From positions 310,001 to 374,000 of the forward strand of contig NZ_JAABNR010000002.1 of the NCBI RefSeq assembly GCF_009925085.1: 64,000 bases of DNA. Direction: 5' to 3'. Below, in pieces: positions 51,393 through 59,232 of the stretch. The first letter of the stretch is position 1. Each line of letters opens with the position of its first letter. The notes beneath the pieces were generated by a model. It ran no database searches, was not told the origin of the DNA, and saw only the letters and a list, made by a program, of their open reading frames with translations. The DNA is from Stagnihabitans tardus (GTDB lineage Bacteria > Pseudomonadota > Alphaproteobacteria > Rhodobacterales > Rhodobacteraceae). The translations under genes were made by a program, and so were the position numbers.

Positions 51393-53630
51393 TCAGGCGC
51401 CCTTGATCGCCGAAAGGATGCGCGGCGGCGACATGGGCACTTGATACATGCGCTTGCCGATGGTGCGCGAGACGGCGTTGGTGACGGCCGCCAGGGGGGG
51501 CACGATGGGGGTCTCGCCCACGCCACGGACGCCGTAAGGGTGGCCGGGGTTGGGGATCTCCAGGATGACCGTGTCGATCTTGGGCAGGTCGGAGGCCACG
51601 GGGATGCGGTAATCCAGGAAGCCCGCATTCTGCAGCCGCCCGTCTTTGCCGTAGATATATTCCTCGTTCAGCGCCCAGCCGATGCCCTGCACGGCGCCGC
51701 CCTGCATCTGGCCCTCGACATAGGTCGGATGCACGGCCTTGCCCGCGTCCTGCACCACGGTATAGCGCTTGACGAGGGTGTGGCCGGTCTCGGGATCGAC
51801 TTCCACGTCACAGATATGGACGCCGAAGGAGACGCCCGCGCCGTCCACGTTCACCTCGTGGTGGCCCGCAATCGGCCCGCCGGTCTGGAAGGACTGGGCG
51901 GCGATCTCGGCCAGGGTCATGGGCGGGAACTTGCCCGCATTGGGGCCCGAGGGGTGGGCGGCGCCATCAATCCAGTCCACGGCCTCGGCATCGATGCCCC
52001 AGAGGGCTGCGGCGCGTTCGCACATGACCTTTATGGCGGCGCGGGCGGCCTTGATCGTGGCAAGACCCACGGCAAAGGTCACGCGGGAGCCGTCCGTGTT
52101 GTCGTTATACCCCAGCGAGGCCGTGTCGGCGACGATGGTCCGGACATTCTCATAACGAATGCCCAGCTCTTCGGCCGCCATCAAAGAGATGGAGGCGCGG
52201 GAGCCGCCGATGTCGGGGTTGCCCTCGGTCACGCTGGCCGTGCCGTCGGTGTTGATGTTCAGCGTCACGCAGGTGTTGCCGCCGAAGTTGAACCAGAAGC
52301 CCGCCGCCACGCCGCGACCCTGGTTGGGGCCGAGGGGAGCGCTCCAGTGCGGATGCGCCTGGGCGGCCTCCAGCGTGGCGACCATGCCGATCTCGTCGAA
52401 GGTCACGCCGTAGGAAGAGAGCGTCCCCTTGGCGGCGGCGTTCTTCAGGCGGGTCTTCAGGGGATCGAGGCCCAACTGCTGACACATCTCGTCGATGACG
52501 GCTTCGACCGCATAGACCGCCTGGGGCGCACCCGGAGCGCGGTAGGAGATCTCTTTCGGCCGATTGGTCAGGGCGGTCCAGCCAATGGTGCGGACGGCGG
52601 GCATGTCATAGGCCGCAAACCCGGCCTGGGCGCCCATCTCGATCGTGCCCGAGGGCCAGGCGCCACCGGAATAGCGCAGGGTCATGTCGCCCGCGGTGAT
52701 GCGGCCATCCTTGGTCATGCCGATCTTGCAGTCGATGGAGGCATGGACCGTCGGCCCCGAGGCCTTGAAGACCTCGTCGCGGGTCATCACGAGTTTGACC
52801 GGGCGGCCGGATTTCTTGGACAGCATCAGGGCCACGGGCTCGATGAAGACCGTGGTCTTGCCGCCGAAGCCGCCACCGATTTCCGATGCGGTGACGCGCA
52901 GTTGGCTGGCCTCCATCCCCATCAGCGCCGAGCAGACGGCGCGGACGAAGAAGTGGCCTTGCGTGCAGCAATAGAGGTCCGCGCGGCCGTCCGAGGTGAC
53001 CGAGGCCATGCAGGCATGGGGCTCGATATAGCCCTGGTGGGCGGCGGCGACCTTGAAAGAGCGCTCCAGCACCAGGTCGGCCTTGGCGAAACCGGCCTCC
53101 ACGTCGCCATGGCCGAATTCGCAGGTGTTGGTGACGTTTTGCGACATGCCGGCAGGGACATGCTCCAGCGCGCGGCCTTCGAGCACCACGGGGGCATCGG
53201 GGCGCATCGCCTCGTCCACATCGGTCACGTGGGGCAGGGGAGCATATTCGACCTTGATCGCCCGGATCGCAGCCTTGGCGATGGCCGGGGTCGTGGCGGC
53301 CACGGCGGCGACCGGGTGGCCGTCATACAGAACCTTGTCGCGGGCCATGCAGGTCTCGCCGATATCGGCGAAGCCCTGGTCCTCGACGGGCGCGAAGTCC
53401 TTGCCCGTCACCACGGCGCGCACGCCGGGGATGGCCTCGGCGGCGGAGGTGTCAATCGACACGATCCGCGCATGGGGATGGGGAGAGCGCAGGATGGCGC
53501 CGGTCAGCATGCCCGGCGCGGTGATATCGGCGCCGTATTGCGCCTTGCCGGTGACCTTGTCGACGCCATCGGGGCGGTTCGGGGTCGTGCCGACATATTT
53601 GAAACGGGACTTCTTGTCGTCCAGAGCCAT
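51393..53630 (-). CDS. Xanthine dehydrogenase family molybdopterin-binding subunit
   Basis: 745-aa catalytic Mo subunit: FKYVGTTPNRPDGVDKVTGK, AQYGADITAPGMLTGAILRS, RSPHPHARIVSIDT, EIGGGFGGKTTVFIEPVALM (MCD loop), YRAPGAPQAVYAVEAVIDEM, and the C-terminal GVRGVGETPIVPPLAAVTNA containing the catalytic Glu in VGE. Family broad; substrate (xanthine, hydroxybenzoyl-CoA, CO, aldehyde and others) cannot be assigned. The CO-dehydrogenase active-site loop with Cys is not seen. Overlaps the 2Fe-2S gene by one base. Confidence 0.9.
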   Translation of the reverse strand: MALDDKKSRFKYVGTTPNRPDGVDKVTGKAQYGADITAPGMLTGAILRSPHPHARIVSIDTSAAEAIPGVRAVVTGKDFAPVEDQGFADIGETCMARDKVLYDGHPVAAVAATTPAIAKAAIRAIKVEYAPLPHVTDVDEAMRPDAPVVLEGRALEHVPAGMSQNVTNTCEFGHGDVEAGFAKADLVLERSFKVAAAHQGYIEPHACMASVTSDGRADLYCCTQGHFFVRAVCSALMGMEASQLRVTASEIGGGFGGKTTVFIEPVALMLSKKSGRPVKLVMTRDEVFKASGPTVHASIDCKIGMTKDGRITAGDMTLRYSGGAWPSGTIEMGAQAGFAAYDMPAVRTIGWTALTNRPKEISYRAPGAPQAVYAVEAVIDEMCQQLGLDPLKTRLKNAAAKGTLSSYGVTFDEIGMVATLEAAQAHPHWSAPLGPNQGRGVAAGFWFNFGGNTCVTLNINTDGTASVTEGNPDIGGSRASISLMAAEELGIRYENVRTIVADTASLGYNDNTDGSRVTFAVGLATIKAARAAIKVMCERAAALWGIDAEAVDWIDGAAHPSGPNAGKFPPMTLAEIAAQSFQTGGPIAGHHEVNVDGAGVSFGVHICDVEVDPETGHTLVKRYTVVQDAGKAVHPTYVEGQMQGGAVQGIGWALNEEYIYGKDGRLQNAGFLDYRIPVASDLPKIDTVILEIPNPGHPYGVRGVGETPIVPPLAAVTNAVSRTIGKRMYQVPMSPPRILSAIKGA

Positions 53631-54109
53631 CAGACTTCTCCCCGCATTTCAGCGGCGGCCGATTGGACCGCCTCGATGATCTTGTCATAGCCCGTGCAGC
53701 GGCAGAGGTTGCCCGCGAGCCAATAGCGGACTTCCTCGTCGGTCGGGCTGGCGTTTTTCTCCAGCAGAGACTTGGCGGCCACCAGGATGCCCGGGGTGCA
53801 GACGCCACATTGCAGCGCGGCCTTCTCGATGAAATGACGCTGCAGCGGGTGGAGCGTCTCGCCCTGGGCCATGCCCTCGATGGTCTCGATCTGCGCGCCC
53901 TCGGCCTCGACGCCAAGGACGAGGCAGGAGCAGACCAGGCGGCCGTTCACGGTGACCGAGCAGGCGCCGCAGTCGCCGGTGCCGCAGCCCTCCTTGGCGC
54001 CGGTGAGCCCAAGGCGGTTGCGGAGCACGTCCAGCAGGGGCTCGTCCGGGGTGCAGAGGAACTCGACGGGGTCGCCGTTGATCGTGGTGGAAACTTGGAT
54101 GGATTTCAT
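53630..54109 (-). CDS. Xanthine dehydrogenase family (2Fe-2S) subunit
   Basis: 159 aa with two clusters. The plant-ferredoxin type cluster uses C42, C47, C50 and C62 (GCGTGDCGACSV...CSC). The second domain uses C101, C104, C136 and C138 (QCGVCTPGILV; LCRCTG). This is the standard XdhS/CoxS architecture passing electrons from Mo to FAD. Confidence 0.95.
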   Translation of the reverse strand: MKSIQVSTTINGDPVEFLCTPDEPLLDVLRNRLGLTGAKEGCGTGDCGACSVTVNGRLVCSCLVLGVEAEGAQIETIEGMAQGETLHPLQRHFIEKAALQCGVCTPGILVAAKSLLEKNASPTDEEVRYWLAGNLCRCTGYDKIIEAVQSAAAEMRGEV

Positions 54110-54963
54110 TTCACACCTTTGGCGCGGTTGTAGGCGATTAGGGCGGCACGGCGGGCGAGAACGCCTGCGGTGGAGGTGCGGAATTCGATGGTCCCGCGCT
54201 TGTCGTCGATCGGGTTGCAGACGGATTCGGCGGCCTTGGCCAGGGCGGCCAGGGCCGCGTCATCGAGCTTGGTGCCGATGATGGTGGAGGCATCGGCCAG
54301 CACGACCTTGGGGGCCACGGCGCCGAGGGCCACGCGGGCATGGGTCACGGTGCCGTCTTCGGACAGGGTCAGGGACACGGCGGCCGAGGCCACGGCGATG
54401 TCCATCTCCGTCCGGGGGATGAAGCGCAGATAGGCGTCCGCAGAGCGCGGGGCGCGGGCGGGCAGGTGGATCGCGGTCACGATCTCGCCCTTGGCCAGGG
54501 TGGTCCGCCCCGGGCCTGCCGGGATATCGGCGACCTTGGCCACGCGGGTGCCCGAGGGGCCGACGATGGTGACCGAAGCATCCGCCGCGACCAGGCCCGG
54601 CACGGCATCCGCCGCAGGGGAGCCGTTGCAGAGATTGCCCGCCATGGTGCAGCGGCCTTGCACTTGCGTCGAGCCGATCAGGTTCGCGCCCTCGACCACA
54701 CCGGGCCAATCGGCCTTGACCTGCGCGTGTTCCTTCAGCTCGGCATTGGCCACGGCCGCGCCGATGCGCCAGCCGCCTGCCTCGGGCGTGATCTCGCGGA
54801 TGCCCGGGATCTTCTTGATGTCCACCACCAGGTCGGGCTGGATCATCCCGGCCTTCAACTGCACCAGAAGGTCGGTCCCCCCGGCCAATACCCGTGCCAA
54901 GCCCGGCTCGGCGGCCAAGGCGGTGGAGGCCGCCTCAGCCGTCTCGGCTGTCATGTAACGCAT
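54106..54963 (-). CDS. Xanthine dehydrogenase family FAD-binding subunit
   Basis: 285 aa: LAGGTDLLVQLKAGMIQPDL, RIGAAVANAELKEHAQVKAD, IGSTQVQGRCTMAGNLCNGS (FAD-binding), FRTSTAGVLARRAALIAYNR at the C-terminus. First gene of a four-gene operon, FAD, FeS, Mo and MoaD-like, with overlapping starts. A promoter lies in the 127-base gap to hemN; its sequence is not evident. Confidence 0.94.
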   Translation of the reverse strand: MRYMTAETAEAASTALAAEPGLARVLAGGTDLLVQLKAGMIQPDLVVDIKKIPGIREITPEAGGWRIGAAVANAELKEHAQVKADWPGVVEGANLIGSTQVQGRCTMAGNLCNGSPAADAVPGLVAADASVTIVGPSGTRVAKVADIPAGPGRTTLAKGEIVTAIHLPARAPRSADAYLRFIPRTEMDIAVASAAVSLTLSEDGTVTHARVALGAVAPKVVLADASTIIGTKLDDAALAALAKAAESVCNPIDDKRGTIEFRTSTAGVLARRAALIAYNRAKGVK

Positions 54964-55090
54964 GGTTCATCCCTGTCTTTGGCCCGGGCTGCCCCCGGAA
55001 ATCTGATCAAATCTAGCCACAGGGCGCCCCGGGGTTCAAGCCATAGGGCGCCCCTTGCCAATCATTTCCGACATTCTTCGCCTTTGGCTT

Positions 55091-56440
55091 TCAGATCGCC
55101 GCCGAGTGCTTGGCCTTGGTCTGGTCATAGGCGTCAAAGGCCCGGGCGATGACGCGGGTCAGGGGCCGTGCCGCCAAGGGCACCGACAGGCCGCCCTCGT
55201 CCAGCCGCACCATGCCTGGGAACTGGCCCGCGACCGCGGTCAGGATCGCGGCCACCGTCTTGCGATGCGCCAGACGCTCCATCTCGGCGCGGTCGACGCG
55301 GAAGTCGCACATCAGCGCCTCGATCATCCGGCCACGCAGAATGTCCTCGCCCGAAAAGACGTGACCGCGGTGGGTCGAAAAGGCCCCGGCGCGGATCGAG
55401 GAGGTGTAATCCGAGGTTCCCGAGACATTCTGCGCATAGCCTTGCGGAAAGCGCGAGATCGACGAGGCGCCAAGCCCGATCAGCACGGGCGAAGGGTCGT
55501 CGGTATAGCCCTGGAAGTTGCGCCGCAGGCGCCCCGCCTTGGCCGCAATCGCCATGCCATCGGTGGGCTTGGCGAAATGGTCGATGCCGATTTCGTCGTA
55601 ACCATCGGCAAGGAACAACGAGCGGGCGACCTCGAAGAGCCGCAGCCGCTCTTGCGGGGTCGGGATCGCATCCGAGGGGATCATGGTCTGGCGGCGGCTC
55701 ATCCAGGGCACATGGGCATAGCCGTAAAGCGCCACGCGGTCGGGGGAGAAGCTCAGCAGCTTCTGCACCGAATCGGCGATCCGAATCGGGGTCTGATGCG
55801 GCAGGCCGAAGAGGATATCGGCATTCAGCGAGGTGATGCCCCGGTCGCGAATCATCTCGACCACATCGCGGGTCAGGGCGAATTCCTGCTCGCGGCCGAT
55901 GGTCTTCTGAATCTCGGGGTCGAAATCCTGCACCCCGATCGAGGCGCGGTTCATCCCCGCTGCGGCCAGCGCATCGAGCCGCGCGGCATCGACCTCGTTG
56001 GGGTCGATCTCGACCGAGAACTCGCCACCCTTGGCCAGCGGCGCCACGTCGAAGACCGCGCCCGCCACGTCGCGGATCAGCCCGGGGCCCATCAGGGTCG
56101 GCGTCCCGCCCCCCCAATGCAGCCGCGACAGGGTCACGCCCTTGGGCAGATGGCGCGCCAGCATGGCGATTTCGGCCTGAAGCACCTTGGCATAGGCGAT
56201 GACCGGGTCATCGCTGGTGGTCCCTTGGGTCCGGCAGGCGCAGAACCAGCAGAGCCTGCGACAGAAGGGGACATGGAGATAGAGCGAGATCTCCGCACCC
56301 TCGGGGATGGCCTCGACCCATTGGACGAAGGCCTCCGGCCCCACGCCGCCGCCGAACTGGGGCGCGGTGGGGTAAGAGGTATAGCGCGGGACACGCGCGT
56401 CAAAAAGACCGAAGCGGGCGAGTTGCGATTGGGTTTCCAT
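55091..56440 (-). CDS. hemN: Oxygen-independent coproporphyrinogen III dehydrogenase
   Basis: Anaerobic heme synthesis; radical SAM enzyme. 449 aa: the CxxxCxxC motif CRRLCWFC (Cys60, 64, 67) after YLHVPF, RLHWGGGTPTLMGPGLI, IGVQDFDPEIQKTIGRE, SLNADILFGLPHQ and YGYAHVPWMSRRQTMI. Shares the intergenic region and a perfect FNR box with fnrL. In Rhodobacter, hemN beside fnrL is known to be FnrL-controlled. Confidence 0.95.
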   Translation of the reverse strand: METQSQLARFGLFDARVPRYTSYPTAPQFGGGVGPEAFVQWVEAIPEGAEISLYLHVPFCRRLCWFCACRTQGTTSDDPVIAYAKVLQAEIAMLARHLPKGVTLSRLHWGGGTPTLMGPGLIRDVAGAVFDVAPLAKGGEFSVEIDPNEVDAARLDALAAAGMNRASIGVQDFDPEIQKTIGREQEFALTRDVVEMIRDRGITSLNADILFGLPHQTPIRIADSVQKLLSFSPDRVALYGYAHVPWMSRRQTMIPSDAIPTPQERLRLFEVARSLFLADGYDEIGIDHFAKPTDGMAIAAKAGRLRRNFQGYTDDPSPVLIGLGASSISRFPQGYAQNVSGTSDYTSSIRAGAFSTHRGHVFSGEDILRGRMIEALMCDFRVDRAEMERLAHRKTVAAILTAVAGQFPGMVRLDEGGLSVPLAARPLTRVIARAFDAYDQTKAKHSAAI

Positions 56441-56473
56441 CCGGTTACTTTAGGGGCAGAAGTCGTCCGGTCT

Positions 56474-56487
56474 TTGATCCGGATCAA
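56474..56487. promoter_or_regulatory. FNR/FnrL box TTGATCCGGATCAA
   Basis: A perfect dyad TTGAT-N4-ATCAA centred between hemN (start 56440) and fnrL (start 56502). It is close to both starts, so it likely serves hemN activation and fnrL autoregulation. Confidence 0.85.
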
Positions 56488-56501
56488 ATGAAAGGCTGGG
56501 C

Positions 56502-57248
56502 ATGTCCCTTCATGCGCCCAAACTGGCCCCCCGCGATTGCGGCGACTGCCAGATCCGCCACCGGGCCGTGTGCGCCCGCTGTGATTCGGATGAACTCGCC
56601 CGGCTGGAGGAGATGAAATACTACCGCAGCTTCCAGGCGGGGCAGAACATCGTCTGGTCGGCCGACCGGATGGATTTCGTGGGCTCGGTCGTCTCGGGGA
56701 TCGCGACGCTGACCCAGACGATGGAAGATGGGCGGCGCCAGATGGTGGGGCTTCTCTTGCCCTCGGACTTCGTCGGCCGTCCGGGCCGCGCGATTGCGCC
56801 CTATGACGTGACGGCGGTGACCGACCTGGTGATGTGCTGCTTCCGCCGCAAACCCTTTGAAGAGATGATGGGGACGACGCCCCATGTCGCCCAGCGGCTG
56901 CTGGAGATGACGCTGGACGAACTGGATGCGGCGCGGGAATGGATGCTGCTTCTGGGCCGCAAGACCGCGCGGGAAAAGATCGCAAGCTTCCTGACCATCC
57001 TGGCCCGGCGCGAAAGCGGGCTGAAGGCCAGGGCGCCCAAGGGGCAGATCACCTTCGACCTGCCTTTGACGCGGGAAGAGATGGCCGATTACCTGGGCCT
57101 GACGCTGGAAACCGTCTCGCGCCAGATGTCGGCCTTGAAGCGCGACGGCGTCCTGGAGCTGGAGGAAAAGCGCCGCATCACCGTTCCCTCTTTCGACCGC
57201 CTGGCCGAAGAGACCGGCGACGATGCCGACGGCGGGATGCTGGCCTGA
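56502..57248 (+). CDS. fnrL: Crp/Fnr-family oxygen-sensing regulator FnrL
   Basis: 248 aa. Cysteines 13, 16, 24 and 27 in DCGDCQIRHRAVCARC plus Cys112/113 (DLVMCCFRRK) are placed to bind the oxygen-labile 4Fe-4S cluster, as in FnrL. The cNMP-like domain (residues 40-145) and a dimer helix precede the Crp HTH (MADYLGLTLETVSRQMSALK) with the VSR recognition motif for TTGAT. Adjacent to trmD on the same strand. Confidence 0.95.
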   Translation: MSLHAPKLAPRDCGDCQIRHRAVCARCDSDELARLEEMKYYRSFQAGQNIVWSADRMDFVGSVVSGIATLTQTMEDGRRQMVGLLLPSDFVGRPGRAIAPYDVTAVTDLVMCCFRRKPFEEMMGTTPHVAQRLLEMTLDELDAAREWMLLLGRKTAREKIASFLTILARRESGLKARAPKGQITFDLPLTREEMADYLGLTLETVSRQMSALKRDGVLELEEKRRITVPSFDRLAEETGDDADGGMLA

Positions 57249-57249
57249 G

Positions 57250-58581
57250 ATGACCGAGGAAAAGTCACGGTCTCACGGGCGCCTTGGCGTGCGTCTGACG
57301 CTGAAGCCGCGCGACCTGATGGAGGATGCCGAGGTCAAGGGTGCCTTCTCGGTCAAGGTCATCACGCTGTTCCCCGAGGCCTTTCCGGGGACTTTGGGCC
57401 TGTCGCTGACCGGCAAGGCGCTGGACCTTGGGCTTTGGCGGCTGGAGGCGGTGGGCCTGCGGGCCTTTGGCGAGGGCAAGCATCGGTCGGTGGATGACAC
57501 GCCCGCAGGCGGCGGCGCGGGCATGGTGATCCGCCCCGACGTGATGGAGCGCGCCTTGCAGGCGGCGGGGGGCAGGGGCCCTGTGATCTTCCTGACCCCG
57601 CGTGGCAAGCCCTTCACGCAAGCCATGGCGCGGCGGCTCTCTCAGGGTGAGGGGATGACGCTGATCTGTGGCCGCTTTGAGGGCCTCGATCAGCGGGTCA
57701 TCGACCATTACGGCATCGAAGAGGTCTCGATGGGCGATTTCGTCCTGACCGGCGGCGAGATCCCGGCCCAGGCCCTGATCGATGCCACCGTGCGCCTGTT
57801 GCCGAAGGTCCTGGGCAATGCGGATTCGGCCATCGAAGAGAGCTTCTCCGACGGGCTTCTGGAGCATCCGCAGTATACGCGGCCCGCGGTCTGGCAGGGG
57901 CGCGAGGTGCCTGCGGTGCTGGCCTCCGGCAACCATGCCGAGATCGCCAAGTGGCGGGCGGCGCAGTCGCTTGCGGTGACCGAGGCGCGGCGGCCCGACC
58001 TCTTCGCGGCCTGGAAGGCGCGGGAGCGTCGTCCGGTGAAGGGGCCCGCGCTGCGCAAGGCCATTCGCGCGCTGGTCTCGGGGATTGCGGCGGGCGATGC
58101 GACCGAGGCCGAGGACCAGGCCCGGGCGCTCGCCTGGATCGATTCGGGCGTCGAACTGGCGCGGGTGCGCAAACCGGCGACGCCTGGCGTGCAGCTGGTC
58201 AGCTATTTCCTGCCCATGGATGGCGAGCACCTGCTTCTGGGCGCCCATCGGGGCTCTGGCCTCTGGCTGCCTCCGGGCGGCCATGTGGAGCCTGCCGAGC
58301 ACCCGACCGACACCGTCCGCCGCGAATGCCGCGAAGAGTTGAAGACCATCGCCGATTTCCAGGCCGAGGACCCGGTCTTCCTGACCTGGACCCAGACGCT
58401 AGGGGCCCCCGAGACCCGGCATGTCGATGTCTCGCTGTGGTATCTCCTGCGCGGCAATGTCCGGAGCCTGCCGGATTTCGACACCTCGGAGTTCAGCGAA
58501 ATGCGCTGGTTCAGGGCGGAGTCCCTGCCGCCCGGGGCAGAGCCCAACCTCTCCCGGTTGATGGCAAAACTGCGCAAGTGA
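57250..58581 (+). CDS. trmD: TrmD-Nudix fusion: tRNA (guanine37-N1)-methyltransferase with C-terminal Nudix hydrolase domain
   Basis: 443 aa. Residues about 33-265 are TrmD: VKVITLFPEAFPGTLGLSLT, FGEGKHRSVDDTPAGGGAGM, LICGRFEGLDQRVIDHYGIE, VSMGDFVLTGGEIPAQALID and YTRPAVWQGREVPAVLASGN, which bind SAM in the trefoil knot and methylate G37. From about 268 a linker (RALVSGIAAGDATEAEDQAR) leads to a Nudix domain: LVSYFLPMDGEHLLLGAHRG, LWLPPGGHVEPAEHPTDTVR and the box GHVEPAEHPTDTVRRECREE (about 344-363; last Gly replaced by Lys). The reading frame is continuous. Preceded by a 32-residue extension typical for this order. ATG one base after the fnrL stop. Confidence 0.9.
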   Translation: MTEEKSRSHGRLGVRLTLKPRDLMEDAEVKGAFSVKVITLFPEAFPGTLGLSLTGKALDLGLWRLEAVGLRAFGEGKHRSVDDTPAGGGAGMVIRPDVMERALQAAGGRGPVIFLTPRGKPFTQAMARRLSQGEGMTLICGRFEGLDQRVIDHYGIEEVSMGDFVLTGGEIPAQALIDATVRLLPKVLGNADSAIEESFSDGLLEHPQYTRPAVWQGREVPAVLASGNHAEIAKWRAAQSLAVTEARRPDLFAAWKARERRPVKGPALRKAIRALVSGIAAGDATEAEDQARALAWIDSGVELARVRKPATPGVQLVSYFLPMDGEHLLLGAHRGSGLWLPPGGHVEPAEHPTDTVRRECREELKTIADFQAEDPVFLTWTQTLGAPETRHVDVSLWYLLRGNVRSLPDFDTSEFSEMRWFRAESLPPGAEPNLSRLMAKLRK

Positions 58582-58779
58582 TTCGCCGCAGCGCGGAATG
58601 CCGGGCAATTCCTTTTGCAGGCGCAGAATCAGGGTTAATTCGCCCTGTGGTTGAGTTGTATTCGTGCAATTATACAAGAGAAAAATCGATCAATCGGGGA
58701 GATATTTACAATTTGCTGCTATCTTGATCGAAAAATTCCCCCTAGCATTCAAGAAAGTGACATGTGTCGGGGGACAACC
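58582..58779 (+). promoter_or_regulatory. AT-rich leader before the tiny paralog genes
   Basis: The 198-base gap is visibly AT-richer than the rest of the window. It contains TTGTAT-N10-ATACAA (58656-58677) and a second dyad-like stretch with GATCAATCGGGGA and TTGATCGAAAAATTCCCC. These suggest a regulated promoter for the small gene at 58780. No known site was identified. Confidence 0.45.
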
Positions 58780-58920
58780 ATGATCAAGACCATCGAAATC
58801 GGCAGCTGTGTTCTCATCCAGGGAATCCTGGTGCGTGACCTGCAAAATGGCAATGTTGCGGTCCGCGTCGGCGATCAGACCTTCGTCGGTCGCCCGGTTC
58901 CGACCCATCGCCTCTCGTGA
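58780..58920 (+). CDS. Tiny uncharacterised protein, 46 aa, paralog 1
   Basis: MIKTIEIGSCVLIQGILVRD, then NVAVRVGDQTFVGRPVPTHR. An SH3/OB-like small beta protein by pattern. It shares the I.IGSC...QG and AVR..(FY)VG.PV skeleton with the next small gene. Start chosen at ATG 58780 (GGGGGACAACC before it); an ATG at 58762 is an alternative. Confidence 0.65.
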   Translation: MIKTIEIGSCVLIQGILVRDLQNGNVAVRVGDQTFVGRPVPTHRLS

Positions 58921-59019
58921 CCCGTTAAGGCTTCTTGCGAAAGTCTGAAATCGGCTCGCGGCGTTAAGGGAATGGTAACTCGCCTCGTGCAACCATTCCT
59001 TTACACAAGGAGGAATACC

Positions 59020-59166
59020 ATGCTGCGCACCATTCGGATCGGGTCCTGCATCTTCGTCCAGGGCGAATACTTCAAGACATTCGACGACGGCCGCATGGCC
59101 GTGCGTCTGGATGGCAAGGTCTATGTCGGCCATCCCGTTGCCGCGGTCACGCGCCTCGCCGCCTGA
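59020..59166 (+). CDS. Tiny uncharacterised protein, 48 aa, paralog 2
   Basis: MLRTIRIGSCIFVQGEYFKT, then RMAVRLDGKVYVGHPVAAVT. Preceded by a strong AAGGAGGAAT ribosome site. Same skeleton as the 46-aa protein, about 100 bases upstream. No family recognised; it ends 20 bases before a terminator shared with infB. Confidence 0.7.
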   Translation: MLRTIRIGSCIFVQGEYFKTFDDGRMAVRLDGKVYVGHPVAAVTRLAA

Positions 59167-59186
59167 CCATCTCGGCGATGAACTGA

Positions 59187-59213
59187 AAAGGCCGGGCAGA
59201 TTGCCCGGCCTTT
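59187..59213. terminator. Bidirectional terminator between tiny paralog genes and infB
   Basis: AAAGGCCGGGCAGATTGCCC-GGCCTTT: a GC stem with A's left and T's right, serving both the small genes and the infB transcript coming from the right. Confidence 0.8.
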
Positions 59214-59232
59214 CCCATTCCATTCCGCCCGC

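Noticed and set aside
50790-53690. A 966-aa open frame antisense to the xanthine-dehydrogenase genes
   Set aside because: Same GC-bias effect; the opposite strand has clear FeS and Mo motifs.
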